Assembly (NCBI RefSeq): GCF_018257515.1
Contig: NZ_JAERJR010000007.1
Span: 62,001-126,000 of the forward strand
DNA: 64,000 nucleotides
Direction of reading: 5' to 3'
Origin: Tatumella sp. JGM118
Lineage (GTDB): Bacteria > Pseudomonadota > Gammaproteobacteria > Enterobacterales > Enterobacteriaceae
In this document: one piece after another, positions 14,538 through 25,080 of the stretch
Layout of the letters: the number at the start of each line of letters is the position of its first letter
How positions within the stretch are numbered: the stretch's first letter is position 1
The notes under the pieces: model-generated
The model's database searches: none
Told to the model about the DNA's origin: nothing
Seen by the model: only the letters and a program-made list of their open reading frames with translations
Made by a program: the position numbers and the translations under genes

Positions 14538-16820
14538 TTAATGTACCGTTCCTGCCGCTTTACGCTGTTCCGCACTTTCAAAATGATAGGTTAATGTATT
14601 ACTGGTGTTATCCAGTGCCACCTTCACCGATCCCCCGTCAACCAGTGAGCCAAACAGTAATTCATTCGCCAGCGGTTTCTTAAGGTTTTCCTGTACGGCA
14701 CGGGCCATTGGACGGGCACCCATCGCTTTGTCGTAGCCTTTTTCAGCCAGCCAGTCCCGTGCGCCGTCACTGACTTCCAGAGACACGCCTTTCTGATCCA
14801 GCTGGGCCTGCAGTTCGACAATAAACTTGTCGACTACCTGATGAATGACCCCGGTCGACAGATGATCAAACCAGATAATATTGTCCAGCCGGTTACGGAA
14901 TTCAGGGGTAAAGGTCTTCCTGATTTCTTCCATCGCATCGGTCGTATTATCCTGATGGATCAGCCCGATAGATTTACGCTCTGTTTCACGTACGCCGGCG
15001 TTAGTGGTCATCACCAGCACCACATTACGGAAGTCTGCTTTACGTCCGTTATTATCGGTCAGTGTCCCGTTATCCATCACCTGCAGTAACAGATTAAAGA
15101 CATCCGGATGAGCCTTCTCAATTTCATCGAGCAGCACGACCGAATGCGGATGTTTGATCACCGCATCCGTCAGTAACCCGCCCTGATCAAAGCCCACATA
15201 GCCCGGAGGCGCACCAATCAGGCGGCTGACCGTGTGGCGTTCCATATATTCCGACATATCAAAGCGTAACAGTTCAATGCCCAGAGCTTTCGCCAGCTGT
15301 ACCGTGACCTCCGTTTTCCCCACCCCGGTCGGACCGGCGAACAGGAAGGAACCCACGGGTTTATGATCATGGCCCAGACCAGCACGGCTCATTTTGATTG
15401 CTTCCGCCAGCGCATCGATTGCGTTGTCCTGACCGAACACCAGCATTTTCAGCCGTGAGTCCAGCTGACGCAGGGTATCGCGGTCTGTGGCTGAAACGCT
15501 CTGCTCAGGGATACGGGCAATACGCGCCACGACACTTTCAATGTCCTGAACATTGATGGTCTTTTTACGTTTACTCTGCGGGACCAACCGTGCACGGGCA
15601 CCGGCTTCATCAATCACATCGATGGCTTTATCCGGCAGGTGACGGTCATTAATGTATTTCACCGCCAGTTCTACCGCCGCACGAACGGCTTTAGCAGTAT
15701 AACGAACATCATGGTGTGCTTCGTACTTCGCTTTCAGACCGTTGATGATGCGGATGGTCTCTTCGGCTGATGGTTCAGTGATGTCAATTTTCTGGAAACG
15801 ACGGGCCAGCGCACGGTCTTTTTCGAAGATCGAGCTGAATTCCTGATACGTCGTCGAGCCCATCACGCGGATTTTACCGCTGGAAAGCAGCGGTTTGATC
15901 AGGTTAGCGGCATCCACCTGCCCGCCGGAAGCAGCACCGGCACCGATGATGGTATGGATCTCATCGATAAACAGGATACTGTTTTCATCCTGCTCCAGTT
16001 GCTTAAGCAACGCTTTAAACCGTTTTTCAAAATCGCCGCGATACTTCGTCCCGGCCAGCAGAGAACCGATATCCAGTGAGTAGATAGTACAGTCTTTCAT
16101 CACCTCCGGCACATCACCCTGCTCAATACGCCAGGCGAGACCTTCGGCGATCGCCGTCTTACCGACACCGGATTCCCCTACCAGCAGCGGATTATTTTTC
16201 CGGCGGCGGCATAAAACCTGAACGGCTCTTTCCAGTTCTTTATCACGGCCGATCAGAGGATCGATACCGCCGACCCGGGCCAGCTGATTCAGATTGGTGG
16301 TGAAGTTCTCCATACGTTCCTCCCCGCCTGTACTCTGCTCTTCGTTGTTGGCCTGGTTTTCAGGAGCAGGCGCACTCTCACCCTCATCTTTACGGACGCC
16401 ATGAGAGATAAAGTTCACAATATCCAGACGGCTCACTTCATGCTTACGCAGTAAATACGCGGCCTGAGATTCCTGTTCACTGAAGATAGCCACCAGGACA
16501 TTCGCCCCATTGACTTCACTGCGGCCGGAAGATTGCACATGAAACACGGCGCGTTGTAATACCCGCTGAAAACTCAGTGTCGGTTGAGTATCACGTTCAC
16601 CGTCAGTGTCCGGTAAGACCGGGGTCGTTTTTTCGATGAAGGTTTCGAGTTCCTGACGTAAAACCACCAGGTCTACCGAGCAGGCTTCGAGGGCCTCACG
16701 GGCGGACGGATTACTGATCAACGCCAGTAATAGGTGTTCCACGGTCATAAATTCATGGTGGTGCTCCCGCGCTCTGGCGAAAGCCATATTTAAACTGAGT
16801 TCCAGTTCCTGATTGAGCAT
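14538..16820 (-). CDS. clpA: ATP-dependent Clp protease ATPase subunit ClpA
   Basis: Hexameric AAA+ unfoldase that feeds proteins into ClpP. An N-terminal ClpS-binding repeat domain (about residues 1-145) is followed by two ATPase modules with Walker A GESGVGKT (about 214) and GPTGVGKT (about 497). IGL in ERKSIGLIH (about 618) is the ClpP-docking loop. It has 760 residues against 758 in E. coli. The ATG has a strong GGAGG site. It lies 50 bp after clpS, so the adaptor and unfoldase are probably co-transcribed. Confidence 0.98.
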   Translation of the reverse strand: MLNQELELSLNMAFARAREHHHEFMTVEHLLLALISNPSAREALEACSVDLVVLRQELETFIEKTTPVLPDTDGERDTQPTLSFQRVLQRAVFHVQSSGRSEVNGANVLVAIFSEQESQAAYLLRKHEVSRLDIVNFISHGVRKDEGESAPAPENQANNEEQSTGGEERMENFTTNLNQLARVGGIDPLIGRDKELERAVQVLCRRRKNNPLLVGESGVGKTAIAEGLAWRIEQGDVPEVMKDCTIYSLDIGSLLAGTKYRGDFEKRFKALLKQLEQDENSILFIDEIHTIIGAGAASGGQVDAANLIKPLLSSGKIRVMGSTTYQEFSSIFEKDRALARRFQKIDITEPSAEETIRIINGLKAKYEAHHDVRYTAKAVRAAVELAVKYINDRHLPDKAIDVIDEAGARARLVPQSKRKKTINVQDIESVVARIARIPEQSVSATDRDTLRQLDSRLKMLVFGQDNAIDALAEAIKMSRAGLGHDHKPVGSFLFAGPTGVGKTEVTVQLAKALGIELLRFDMSEYMERHTVSRLIGAPPGYVGFDQGGLLTDAVIKHPHSVVLLDEIEKAHPDVFNLLLQVMDNGTLTDNNGRKADFRNVVLVMTTNAGVRETERKSIGLIHQDNTTDAMEEIRKTFTPEFRNRLDNIIWFDHLSTGVIHQVVDKFIVELQAQLDQKGVSLEVSDGARDWLAEKGYDKAMGARPMARAVQENLKKPLANELLFGSLVDGGSVKVALDNTSNTLTYHFESAEQRKAAGTVH

Positions 16821-16870
16821 AAAGCACCTCCTCGATTCACGCTCTGATGTCTGCCTACAGATATGGTGGC

Positions 16871-17194
16871 TTAATCAGATTTTTCCAGAGTACAGAGCAA
16901 AGGATGTTCATTTTCTCTGGCATACTGATTGATCCTGACAACTTTTGTTTCTGCCACTTCGGCAGTAAATACCCCGCAGATCGCTTTGCCATCGTAATGG
17001 ACTTTCAGCATGAGTTCCGTTGCGCGTTCAATATCATAAGAAAAGAACTTTTGCAGTACGTCAATAACAAATTCCATCGGTGTATAGTCATCGTTGTTCA
17101 AAATAACTTTATACATTGACGGTGGCTTCAGTTCCTCACGAACGGTGTTATCAGCAAGGTGTTCAAAATTAAGCCAGTCGTTTGTATTCGCCAT
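16871..17194 (-). CDS. clpS: ATP-dependent Clp protease adaptor ClpS
   Basis: Small adaptor that binds N-degron substrates and delivers them to ClpA. It has a flexible N-terminal tail and then the conserved core [20 protein letters not shown] and the histidine-containing [21 protein letters not shown] chose the ATG at 17192-17194 (MANTNDWL, 107 residues), matching E. coli MGKTNDWL, over an upstream GTG that would add three residues. It is divergent from cspD. Confidence 0.97.
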   Translation of the reverse strand: MANTNDWLNFEHLADNTVREELKPPSMYKVILNNDDYTPMEFVIDVLQKFFSYDIERATELMLKVHYDGKAICGVFTAEVAETKVVRINQYARENEHPLLCTLEKSD

Positions 17195-17377
17195 AATATC
17201 CACTGAAGTGTGCCTGTGACTCTGTAGAGAATTCTTCAGTTAAGTCTATCATGCCGGCAAAATGATGCGCAGTCTGCATGCTCCTGATCAGGGCGGTTTG
17301 CTGCGGTTTTAAAGTCCGTATAGCGTTAACTGCTTCAAAGTTTGAGAAATTATCCCTGCCCGGCCTGTGGTAATTTC

Positions 17378-17406
17378 TTGACGATCCGTGCCGGTGAAGA
17401 GATAGT
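17378..17406 (+). promoter_or_regulatory. Candidate cspD promoter
   Basis: TTGACG (17378-17383) and GATAGT (17401-17406) with a 17-bp spacer lie in the 300-bp clpS-cspD spacer. They would give a leader of about 80 nt. Nothing else in the spacer could be identified. Confidence 0.4.
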
Positions 17407-17494
17407 CGTAGCGACGGGTTTGTCTGTTTTATCATCAGGTGGCTCCCCGGCCACCCTGATTCATTTTTGCAATTCAGGTGAGAGGCATCATCAC

Positions 17495-17722
17495 ATGGAA
17501 ACAGGATTTGTAAAATGGTTTAACAATGCCAAGGGATTCGGTTTTATTTGCCCGGAAGCCGGAGGTGAAGATATTTTTGCGCACTACTCCACCATTCAGA
17601 TGGAAGGGTATAAGACACTGAAAGCAGGCCAGAAGGTGAGCTACAATGCCAGTGAAGGTGAAAAAGGGAATCAGGCCAGCCTGATCGTTCCTGTCAATGA
17701 AACTGTAGTCAATCTGTCATAA
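17495..17722 (+). CDS. cspD: Cold-shock-like protein CspD
   Basis: 75-residue single-stranded nucleic-acid-binding protein, a replication inhibitor in E. coli made in stationary phase rather than on cold shock. Both RNA-binding motifs are present (KGFGFI and DIFAHYS), with the CspD-type stretch STIQMEGYKTLKAGQKVSY. The ATG at 17495 has GAGAGG upstream. The same frame is open for 51 codons further upstream, but that part has no cold-shock similarity and overlaps the promoter candidate. Confidence 0.96.
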   Translation: METGFVKWFNNAKGFGFICPEAGGEDIFAHYSTIQMEGYKTLKAGQKVSYNASEGEKGNQASLIVPVNETVVNLS

Positions 17723-17771
17723 TTACCCCTGCTGTGCAAGCCTGTCTCGCACAGCATGTTAAACGGATGAC

Positions 17772-19400
17772 TCAGCCGTACCGGCCCCGGGCGAGTCCCC
17801 GTACCCGGCCTATCATTTTCCGGAGTAACCACGGAATCGACTGACTGCCCCGCTCTGCCACTTCACTGGCCACCGCTATCGCCAGCGAAGGTTTGGAGCT
17901 GTGCTGTATTGCGCGGGTGATCACTCGTTTTACCCCGCCCGGTCCATGTTCAGGGAGTTGAGCAGCCTGCCGGTAAACCTCAGCAAATCCGTTGCGGTAG
18001 AAGTAATGTTCAATATCCGGCGCCGGAAAGCGGGTGAGATGATGCCGTTCCGCCTGCTGATCTGTCAGGTGGCTGGTCGCGATGGCGGCGTATTTCGCCC
18101 CTGCTTCATCCCCGTCCGTCAGAACGTGCCACCGGATACCCATATGTGCCGCAAACCGTAACAGTGGCTTCAGCCCGGACTGGGCAAATTCAACCACGCG
18201 GATCCCCTCCGACGCCAGAGAAAACCCTGTCTGCCGGGCCAGTTCATTAATCAGCCAGACTTCGGTTTCTCCCTCCACCAGAAGCCAGCAACGGGCAAAC
18301 AGCGCCGTCGGGCGATTCACCTGAATATGGAAGGTCACTTTTCGCAACTCATCGCGGGACATGCCTTCATCAGGAATATGCCAGCAGCGGGTGATTTGCT
18401 GGTACCGGTCAAGACGGTAAATACTCTCCAGTGGCACCATAGAGACCAGATCAGACGAGTTAGTGGTCACCACCTTCTGTGCCGGTAACAGTGCCAGAAA
18501 CTGCCATACCATCGATAGCATCATCGGATGCAGACGGGTTTCCGGGTCTTCGAGCAGGATCAACGGACGGGCACCCTCCGGAAGGGTTCCGGCTGAGGGC
18601 GTACCGGCGAGTAACATCAGCAGGGCACGCAGGATCGGCGCCCGATCCTGCCGGGCGGTTTTGGCCAGTTTCCGGTTCAGTGTATTCAGTTGCTGCCAGA
18701 GCAGATCGTTTTTCTCCGCTGATACCGGCAATTCAGATAATACTCCCCCGGTACGGATATGGAAGTAATGTCCGGATAACCGGCACAACAGACTCAGCGC
18801 CTGTTGCAGCACCTCCGCTCCCTGCAGAGTTTCTCCTTCCGGTGCCCTCCCCGCCAGGGGTAACTCAGCAGCCCGGACGCCCTCTCCACCGGCTGACCCG
18901 GCAAGTCCCGGCGGGCTGAAGCGGGCATCACGTAATCGCAGCACCGGACACAACACCCTGACATGTTGTATCAACCGATACACCACGGATTCTGTTACGT
19001 CAGGATAGTCAGGAAAGGAAAAACCCTGAGTCATCCCCTGCGCTGTCCGGCAGGCACTGAAGCTGAAACGCAGCCCGCGAACGGCAGGATCTGCAGGCAG
19101 CAGCGCTGCTAACGTTGCCGGCAGACTGCCGTCAGGGGACTCTGGTCCGAAAGTCAGTTCGATCAGACAGGTCCTGGCAGGCTCATCGTCCTGCGGGCGG
19201 AAAAAGTCGTTCTCTGTCAGGCATGAACTCCCGGCCGCAGGCGACATCATCAGGGTCAGCGCATCCAGTAAACTGGATTTACCCCAGGCATTTTCACCAA
19301 TCAGCAGGGAAATCTGGCGGAAGGACAGAGATAAAAACGCGATACCGCGAAAGTTTCTGATCTCGATCTGTTTCAGCATCATCGGGGAATTCGACTCCAT
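17772..19400 (-). CDS. ybjD: OLD-family ATP-dependent nuclease (YbjD-like)
   Basis: Predicted ABC-type ATPase fused to a TOPRIM nuclease, of the class 1 OLD family; function in E. coli unknown. Walker A is GENAWGKSS (about residue 35), followed by the LHPMM-type ABC motif LILLEDPETRLHP (about 285). The TOPRIM acidic residues sit in LLVEGETE (about 370) and TDGDEAG (about 425). It has 542 residues against about 550 in E. coli. The C-terminal half is well conserved; the middle (about 60-260) diverges. Start uncertain: the ATG at 19400 has no ribosome site, and ATGs six and seven codons in (MLKQIEIRNFRG) fit the family better. Confidence 0.88.
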   Translation of the reverse strand: MESNSPMMLKQIEIRNFRGIAFLSLSFRQISLLIGENAWGKSSLLDALTLMMSPAAGSSCLTENDFFRPQDDEPARTCLIELTFGPESPDGSLPATLAALLPADPAVRGLRFSFSACRTAQGMTQGFSFPDYPDVTESVVYRLIQHVRVLCPVLRLRDARFSPPGLAGSAGGEGVRAAELPLAGRAPEGETLQGAEVLQQALSLLCRLSGHYFHIRTGGVLSELPVSAEKNDLLWQQLNTLNRKLAKTARQDRAPILRALLMLLAGTPSAGTLPEGARPLILLEDPETRLHPMMLSMVWQFLALLPAQKVVTTNSSDLVSMVPLESIYRLDRYQQITRCWHIPDEGMSRDELRKVTFHIQVNRPTALFARCWLLVEGETEVWLINELARQTGFSLASEGIRVVEFAQSGLKPLLRFAAHMGIRWHVLTDGDEAGAKYAAIATSHLTDQQAERHHLTRFPAPDIEHYFYRNGFAEVYRQAAQLPEHGPGGVKRVITRAIQHSSKPSLAIAVASEVAERGSQSIPWLLRKMIGRVRGLARGRYG

Positions 19401-19504
19401 AAGAAAAAACTAACAGGCCGGAAAACAGCCATCAGTATTTTATTTACTGACCAATATCAATCAGATAACCTGATTCTCTGATAATTACCTTTGCTGGGCT
19501 TCTT

Positions 19505-20404
19505 ATGTATTCCGGTTTACTCATTATTCTCATTCCTTTGGTTGCGGGTTACCTGCTGCCTGTACGGCGTCCCGGTATTCTGAAAGCCGCGAATTACGCA
19601 CTGACCCGCATGGTCTACATTATTCTGTTATTTATGGGAGTGAGCCTGGCATTCGTGGACAATCTGACCGCGAACCTGATGGTGATTGTCCGGATCACTC
19701 TGATCTGCGCTCTTTGCATTTTAGTCTGTAATTTTCTGGCGTTGAGATTATTTGACCGTATCGTCCCTTCACCGGCTGCTCATGCTTCCGGCCCGCTACC
19801 TTCCCGGCTGCATATGCTTCTGGACTCACTGAAAATGTGCGGTGTTGTGATTGCCGGATTTCTTATCGGACTAACCCACTGGCCGGTCTTACAAAATGCC
19901 ACCCGGGCGGGGGAATATGCCCTGTTACTGCTGCTGTTACTGGTAGGTATCCAGTTACGTGGCAGTGGTATGAACCTGCGACAAATCCTGTTTAACCGTC
20001 AGGGCGTGATCGTCGCGGCCATCGTGCTGGTCAGTTCTCTGCCCGCAGGAATACTCGCCGCCCTGCTGCTCGGATTACCGGTGAAAACCGGACTGGCACT
20101 TTCCAGTGGTTTCGGCTGGTATTCTCTGTCCGGTATTTTAATGACCAATGCGTTCGGGCCGGTGATTGGTAACAGCGCTTTTCTGGTGGATCTGTTACGG
20201 GAACTGATCTCAATGATGCTGATCCCGTTGCTTATCCGCCGTTATCGGTCGACAGCACTGGGATTATGCGGCGCGACCTCCATGGACTTTACCCTGCCGG
20301 TACTGCAACGCGCCGGCGGATCCGGGATTGTTCCTGCGGCGATCGTTCATGGTTTTATTATGAGTCTGCTGGCTCCGATCATGATCGCGTTCTTTTCCGC
20401 CTGA
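19505..20404 (+). CDS. lysO: L-lysine exporter LysO
   Basis: Inner-membrane protein that exports lysine and toxic analogues. The 299 residues form about eight to ten hydrophobic segments. The family signature GFGWYSLSGILMTNAFGPV (about residue 200) and the near-identical tail ALGLCGATSMDFTLPVLQR are intact. It diverges from ybjD over a 104-bp spacer, which is too short for a lysine riboswitch. poxB follows 123 bp downstream. Confidence 0.96.
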   Translation: MYSGLLIILIPLVAGYLLPVRRPGILKAANYALTRMVYIILLFMGVSLAFVDNLTANLMVIVRITLICALCILVCNFLALRLFDRIVPSPAAHASGPLPSRLHMLLDSLKMCGVVIAGFLIGLTHWPVLQNATRAGEYALLLLLLLVGIQLRGSGMNLRQILFNRQGVIVAAIVLVSSLPAGILAALLLGLPVKTGLALSSGFGWYSLSGILMTNAFGPVIGNSAFLVDLLRELISMMLIPLLIRRYRSTALGLCGATSMDFTLPVLQRAGGSGIVPAAIVHGFIMSLLAPIMIAFFSA

Positions 20405-20458
20405 GCGCCGGTAACGATCACGTTCCGCGCTTTTCCGGGCAATTATTGCCAGATACGC

Positions 20459-20464
20459 TACAAT
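20459..20464 (+). promoter_or_regulatory. Candidate poxB -10 element
   Basis: TACAAT preceded by C, with no convincing -35 hexamer, lies 63 bases before the poxB start. The C at -13 and missing -35 fit a sigma-S promoter, and poxB is sigma-S dependent in E. coli. This rests on pattern alone. Confidence 0.35.
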
Positions 20465-20527
20465 TTTGTTCATTATTCGTACTCATAACCGTCCCGGTCG
20501 GACCGGTTTTATTCCAGGGAGTCAGTA

Positions 20528-22249
20528 ATGAAAAATACGGTTGCGTCATTTCTTATAAAAAGTCTGGAACTTGCCGGTGTAAAACGTATCTGGGGAGTCA
20601 CCGGCGACTCCCTGAATGGCCTCAGTGACAGCCTGAATAAGCTGGGGACCATTGAGTGGATGTCCACCCGTCATGAAGAGGTCGCCGCCTTTGCCGCCGG
20701 TGCTGAAGCTCAGATCACCGGCCAGCTCGCGGTCTGCGCCGGCTCCTGCGGCCCGGGTAACCTGCATCTCATTAACGGACTGTTTGACTGTCACCGCAAC
20801 AAGGTGCCGGTGCTGGCCATCGCGGCGCATATCCCTTCCAGCGAAATCGGCAGTGGTTATTTCCAGGAAACTCACCCGCAATCCCTTTTTCAGGAGTGCA
20901 GCCATTATTGTGAGATGGTGACGAATCCGGAGCAGTTACCACAGGTGCTGGCCATTGCAATGCGAAAAGCTGTCGTGGAAGGCGGCGTCTCCGTCATCGT
21001 TTTACCCGGCGATGTGGCCCTGGAGCCGGCGCCGGAAAAAGCCACACCCGCCTGGTACCCGCCGGTAGCGCCGATCTCCGTCCCTCCGCTGTTACAGCTC
21101 GAAACGCTGGCCGCCATGCTGAATCAGTCCGAAAATATCACGCTAATGTGTGGCAGCGGTTGTGCGGGTGCACACGCCGAAGTGACCGCGCTGGCTGAAA
21201 AGCTGAAAGCCCCCATCGTGCATGCACTGCGTGGCAAAGAGCATCTGGAATACGATAACCCTTATGATGTCGGAATGACCGGATTCATTGGTTTCTCTTC
21301 CGGCTATCAGGCCATGCAGAAAGCCGATACGCTGGTGCTGCTGGGGACTCGCTTCCCTTATCGCGCTTTCTATCCCACCGATGCGAAAATCATTCAGCTC
21401 GATATTTCTGCAGGCAGCCTGGGGGCACACTGCCCTGTCGACCTTCCGCTGACGGGGGATGTGAAAGCCACGCTGATGCTGCTGCTTCCCCGTCTGGAGG
21501 AAAAACAGAACCGGAAACATCTCGACAGGGCCATTAATCATTATCAGGATGCGCGCCGGGACCTGGATGATTTAGCGATCCCTGATGACGAACAAGCCAT
21601 TCACCCGCAATATCTGGCCAGCCAGATCAGTTTGCTGGCCAGTGAAGATGCGGTATTCACCTGCGATGTCGGTACCCCGACCGTCTGGGCGGCCCGCTAT
21701 CTGAAAATGAACGGTCGCCGCCGCCTGCTGGGGTCGTTTAACCACGGTTCGATGGCCAACGCCATGCCGCAGGCAATGGGGGCTCAGTCGGTCGACCCGC
21801 AGCGTCAGGTGGTAGCTCTGTGCGGAGATGGCGGGTTTGCCATGCTGATGGGCGATTTACTTTCCATTGCGCAACATAACTTACCGGTAAAACTGATCAT
21901 CTTTAATAACAGTGTCCTGGGGTTTGTTGCCATGGAAATGCAGGCCGGCGGTTTTCTGACCGATGGTACTGAACTGGTCAATCCGGATTTCGCTGCCATC
22001 GCGGCGGCCTGTAATATCAAAGGGATTAATGTGGAGAAAGCGTCTGCCCTGCCCGATGCGCTGCAACAGGCCTTTGATCATCCGGGCCCGGTGCTGGTGA
22101 ACGTGACGACCGCCGGTGATGAACTGGTGATCCCGCCGAAAATAAAACTTGAGCAGGCGAAAGGTTTCAGTCTGTATATGATCCGGGCCATCATTAATGG
22201 CCGCGGGAATGAGGTGATGGGTCTGGCGAAAACGAACTGGCTGCGGTAA
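20528..22249 (+). CDS. poxB: Pyruvate dehydrogenase (quinone), pyruvate oxidase
   Basis: Peripheral membrane flavoenzyme that oxidises pyruvate to acetate and CO2 and passes electrons to ubiquinone. The thiamine-diphosphate catalytic glutamate lies in [13 protein letters not shown] (about residue 50). The ThDP-binding GDG...NN motif appears as [12 protein letters not shown]...NNS (about 435). The C-terminal amphipathic membrane-binding tail is present (ending GLAKTNWLR). It has 573 residues against 572 in E. coli. AGGGAG precedes the ATG. Confidence 0.97.
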   Translation: MKNTVASFLIKSLELAGVKRIWGVTGDSLNGLSDSLNKLGTIEWMSTRHEEVAAFAAGAEAQITGQLAVCAGSCGPGNLHLINGLFDCHRNKVPVLAIAAHIPSSEIGSGYFQETHPQSLFQECSHYCEMVTNPEQLPQVLAIAMRKAVVEGGVSVIVLPGDVALEPAPEKATPAWYPPVAPISVPPLLQLETLAAMLNQSENITLMCGSGCAGAHAEVTALAEKLKAPIVHALRGKEHLEYDNPYDVGMTGFIGFSSGYQAMQKADTLVLLGTRFPYRAFYPTDAKIIQLDISAGSLGAHCPVDLPLTGDVKATLMLLLPRLEEKQNRKHLDRAINHYQDARRDLDDLAIPDDEQAIHPQYLASQISLLASEDAVFTCDVGTPTVWAARYLKMNGRRRLLGSFNHGSMANAMPQAMGAQSVDPQRQVVALCGDGGFAMLMGDLLSIAQHNLPVKLIIFNNSVLGFVAMEMQAGGFLTDGTELVNPDFAAIAAACNIKGINVEKASALPDALQQAFDHPGPVLVNVTTAGDELVIPPKIKLEQAKGFSLYMIRAIINGRGNEVMGLAKTNWLR

Positions 22250-22256
22250 AAGGGTA

Positions 22257-22294
22257 AGGCCGGCAACGGACAGTGGCCGGCCTGCTGATTTTTT
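22257..22294 (+). terminator. poxB terminator
   Basis: An 8-bp GC-rich stem (22257-22264 with 22276-22283) is followed five bases later by six T's (22289-22294). The late T-run makes it less canonical. Confidence 0.65.
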
Positions 22295-22313
22295 ACTGAC
22301 GACGGAGCCTGAT

Positions 22314-23315
22314 GTGATTGACTTACGAAGTGATACAGTGACCCAGCCCGGGGCTGAAATGTTACGTAAAATGACCTCAGCCGCGACAGGAGATGACGTT
22401 TACGGTGATGACCCGACAGTCAACGCGCTACAGGAAAAAGCCGCTGCACTGAGCGGTAAGCAGGCGGCCCTTTTCTTTCCCAGCGGAACTCAGGCGAATC
22501 TGGTGGCATTGCTCAGCCATTGTCAGCGGGGCGACGAATATATTGCCGGGCAGCATGCCCATAATTATCGCTATGAGGCCGGTGGCGCGGCAGTGTTAGG
22601 TAGTATCCAGCCCCAGCCCGTGATGGAAAATGCGGACGGCACCCTGCCGCTGGACATTGTCCGTGAGGCCATTAAACCCCGTGATATTCATTTTGCCCGA
22701 ACCCGCCTTATCAGCATCGAAAATACTCATCATGGAAAAGTGCTGCCTTCTGACTGGCTGGCCGAAGTCTTTGCTTTTTCCCGTCAGCATCAGTTGGCCT
22801 TACACACCGATGGGGCGCGGATTTTTAATGCGGCTGTTGCCAGTGGTCAGCCACTGGACGCGTTAAGCCGGTACTGCGATACGCTGTCGATATGCCTGTC
22901 AAAAGGTCTGGGGGCACCGGTCGGGTCCCTGCTCTGCGGCAGTCACGAGTTTATTGAAGAAGCCTGTCGCTGGCGAAAAATGACCGGAGGCGGGATGCGC
23001 CAGGCCGGTATTCTGGCCGCCGCAGGGATTTATGCGCTCGACAATAATGTGGAGAGACTGGCTGAAGACCACGAAAACGCCCGCTGGCTGGCGGCTGAAT
23101 TAACGGAGCTCGGTATCGAAGTCATTAGCCGGCAGACAAATATGCTGTTTATCGGCCTGCCGGAGGCACAGATTGCACCGTTACAGCAATGGATGGATGC
23201 ACGGAATATTCGTATCAGCTTTGGCTACGGCACGCGTCTGGTCACTCACCTGAATACCCCCCGCCCGGCACTTCAGAAAGTCGTCGAGGCCTGGAAGGCC
23301 TTTTTACAGCAATAG
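22314..23315 (+). CDS. ltaE: Low-specificity L-threonine aldolase
   Basis: Cytoplasmic PLP enzyme that cleaves L-allo-threonine and L-threonine to glycine and acetaldehyde. The PLP lysine lies in SICLSKGLGAPVGS (about residue 200). LHTDGARIFNAA (about 165) carries the PLP-contacting Asp. It has 333 residues, like the E. coli enzyme. The start is GTG, with GGAG six bases upstream. It follows poxB as in E. coli. It converges on amiD with only 16 bp between stops. Confidence 0.96.
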   Translation: MIDLRSDTVTQPGAEMLRKMTSAATGDDVYGDDPTVNALQEKAAALSGKQAALFFPSGTQANLVALLSHCQRGDEYIAGQHAHNYRYEAGGAAVLGSIQPQPVMENADGTLPLDIVREAIKPRDIHFARTRLISIENTHHGKVLPSDWLAEVFAFSRQHQLALHTDGARIFNAAVASGQPLDALSRYCDTLSICLSKGLGAPVGSLLCGSHEFIEEACRWRKMTGGGMRQAGILAAAGIYALDNNVERLAEDHENARWLAAELTELGIEVISRQTNMLFIGLPEAQIAPLQQWMDARNIRISFGYGTRLVTHLNTPRPALQKVVEAWKAFLQQ

Positions 23316-23331
23316 CCCCGGCCCGGCCGCG

Positions 23332-24153
23332 TCAGTGCAGGGTGCCGTATTTACTGAGCAATGCCCGCGCAATAGCTTCGGTTTCAGCATCGGCTTTGCC
23401 GGTCACCCCTGCCGGCCGGAAATGCATCTGAAAGGCGCGAATAAGCCGGGTCTGTTCACTTTGTGAGGCAGGATCGGTGACGGGATAACCATAACGGGAC
23501 AGTAACGCTATCAGCACCCGGGGGTCTGCAGGGGCTCTGGCTGAACGCCCTGCCAGAAACTGTGAGACAGTCCCCGCATCCGGCCAGGCACCCAGCCCGG
23601 CGTTTGCCAGACTGTGCCATGGAAAACAGGGGCCGGGGTCCTGTTTTCGTGAAGGTGCCACATCACTGTGGCCGACGATATTCACCGGAGTGATGGCATA
23701 ACGCTTCACCAGCGTCTGCAGAAGGCTTTCCAGCGCTAAGAGTTGCGATGGCGGGTAAAGGGTACAGGTCGTCATGCCGCCTTTGCGGTAATACCCGGGA
23801 TTAACCAGCTCTATACCTATCGAAATACTGTTCAGATGGGTATAGCCGCGCCAGCCACTCACGCCGGCATGCCAGGCAACACGGGATTCCGGCACCAGCT
23901 GATAAACGGTCACCGCGGGGGCTGACTTTCCATCGGGGGAGGTTATCAGATAATGTGCGCTGACATCCCCCTGACTGAGCAGGCGCAGTGAGCTGGCATT
24001 ATCTTCAGCCGTATAGTGAATGACGACCATTTTCACCCGTGGTTCCTGGCTTCGGGCATTCAGATGATGATCGACGGTAAACACCTGAGGGTCTCCGGTG
24101 CCTGAATGGCAACCGCTTAACAGCAGTACACTCCATAACCAGATTTTTTTCAT
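23332..24153 (-). CDS. amiD: N-acetylmuramoyl-L-alanine amidase AmiD (lipoprotein)
   Basis: Zinc amidase of the Amidase_2 family, anchored in the outer membrane, that cuts peptide stems from anhydro-muropeptides. A lipoprotein signal ends in LLLSGC (lipobox cysteine near residue 15). Zinc ligands are the His in VVIHYT and the His in NIVGHSDVAPSRKQDPGP. A C-terminal peptidoglycan-binding domain (ending ARALLSKYGTL) follows. I chose the ATG at 24151-24153 (273 residues) because it has GGGGAC upstream and starts the signal peptide. The longer open frame upstream overlaps the artP control region. Confidence 0.95.
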   Translation of the reverse strand: MKKIWLWSVLLLSGCHSGTGDPQVFTVDHHLNARSQEPRVKMVVIHYTAEDNASSLRLLSQGDVSAHYLITSPDGKSAPAVTVYQLVPESRVAWHAGVSGWRGYTHLNSISIGIELVNPGYYRKGGMTTCTLYPPSQLLALESLLQTLVKRYAITPVNIVGHSDVAPSRKQDPGPCFPWHSLANAGLGAWPDAGTVSQFLAGRSARAPADPRVLIALLSRYGYPVTDPASQSEQTRLIRAFQMHFRPAGVTGKADAETEAIARALLSKYGTLH

Positions 24154-24276
24154 GCGTCCCCGCCAAAAAGCGATAATAAACAGGCTAAAGCATACGCAAG
24201 CCTCCGCTGACTGACAAAATTTTGTGCTGCTTTTTTGACTCTGACGCGTATTTAAATAAATTTCCAGCGCCCGGAA

Positions 24277-24305
24277 TTGCATAACTATGCTGGCGACGTT
24301 ACTAT
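24277..24305 (+). promoter_or_regulatory. Candidate artP promoter with ArgR-box-like palindrome
   Basis: TTGCAT (24277-24282) and TACTAT (24300-24305) are 17 bp apart. The palindrome GCAT-AACT-ATGC (24279-24290) overlaps the -35 hexamer and matches about 10 of 14 ArgR consensus positions. A second half-match (24253-24266) lies upstream, but the 25-bp offset is not the usual 21. ArgR repression of art genes is established in E. coli; its use here is inferred. Confidence 0.4.
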
Positions 24306-24338
24306 TCGTCCTACTTTATTACTATTCAATTTTTACGC

Positions 24339-25067
24339 ATGAGTATTCAACTAAACGGGATAAATTGCTTTTACGGCGATCACCAGGCACTGTTTGATAT
24401 CGGACTGAATTGTCCGCAGGGTGAAACGATGGTTTTGCTCGGCCCAAGCGGTGCGGGTAAAAGCTCGCTCCTGCGGGTACTCAATCTGCTTGAAATGCCG
24501 CGTACCGGGGAACTGTCCATCGCCGGTAACCGCTTTAACTTCCGGGATAAGCCCTCTGAGCAGGCTATTCGTGAGTTACGGCGTAATGTCGGTATTGTAT
24601 TCCAGCAGTACAATCTGTGGCCTCATCTGACCGTCATGCAGAACCTGACGGAAGCGCCCTGTCGTGTGCTGGGATTGAATAAAACGGCGGCTCGTCAGCG
24701 CGCCAGCGCACTGCTTGAACGTCTTAAACTCAGCACGTTTGCCGATCGTTTTCCCCTGCACCTCTCCGGGGGGCAACAGCAACGTGTTGCTATTGCCAGG
24801 GCATTGATGATGGAGCCTCAGGTGCTGCTTTTCGATGAGCCTACCGCCGCGCTGGATCCGGAAATCACCGGACAGGTCGTCGATATTATTCGCGAGCTGG
24901 CACGGACCAATATTACGCAGGTTATCGTGACCCACGAGGTGGAATTTGCCCGTAAGACGGCAAGCCAAGTGGTTTACATGGAAAACGGACATATTATTGA
25001 GCAGGGTGATGCCAGTCGTTTCACTCACCCGCAGACCCCTCAGTTCGCACATTATCTTTCACATTAA
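24339..25067 (+). CDS. artP: Arginine ABC transporter ATP-binding protein
   Basis: Cytoplasmic ATPase that powers the ArtQM permease. Walker A is GPSGAGKSS (about residue 35), the Q-loop is [10 protein letters not shown], the signature [16 protein letters not shown] and Walker [15 protein letters not shown]. The 242 residues match the E. coli length. No ribosome site is visible before the ATG, and the leader predicted from the candidate promoter is under 30 nt. It is the first gene of artPIQM. Confidence 0.97.
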   Translation: MSIQLNGINCFYGDHQALFDIGLNCPQGETMVLLGPSGAGKSSLLRVLNLLEMPRTGELSIAGNRFNFRDKPSEQAIRELRRNVGIVFQQYNLWPHLTVMQNLTEAPCRVLGLNKTAARQRASALLERLKLSTFADRFPLHLSGGQQQRVAIARALMMEPQVLLFDEPTAALDPEITGQVVDIIRELARTNITQVIVTHEVEFARKTASQVVYMENGHIIEQGDASRFTHPQTPQFAHYLSH

Positions 25068-25080
25068 TCCGGGACTCATT

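Noticed and set aside
17772-19400. Gabija-type defence system
   Set aside because: A GajA-like OLD nuclease alone is not enough. No UvrD-like GajB gene is adjacent, and the gene sits at the usual ybjD position.
19401-19504. Lysine riboswitch before lysO
   Set aside because: The spacer is only 104 bp and has no multi-helix junction; the known lysine aptamer needs about 170 nt.
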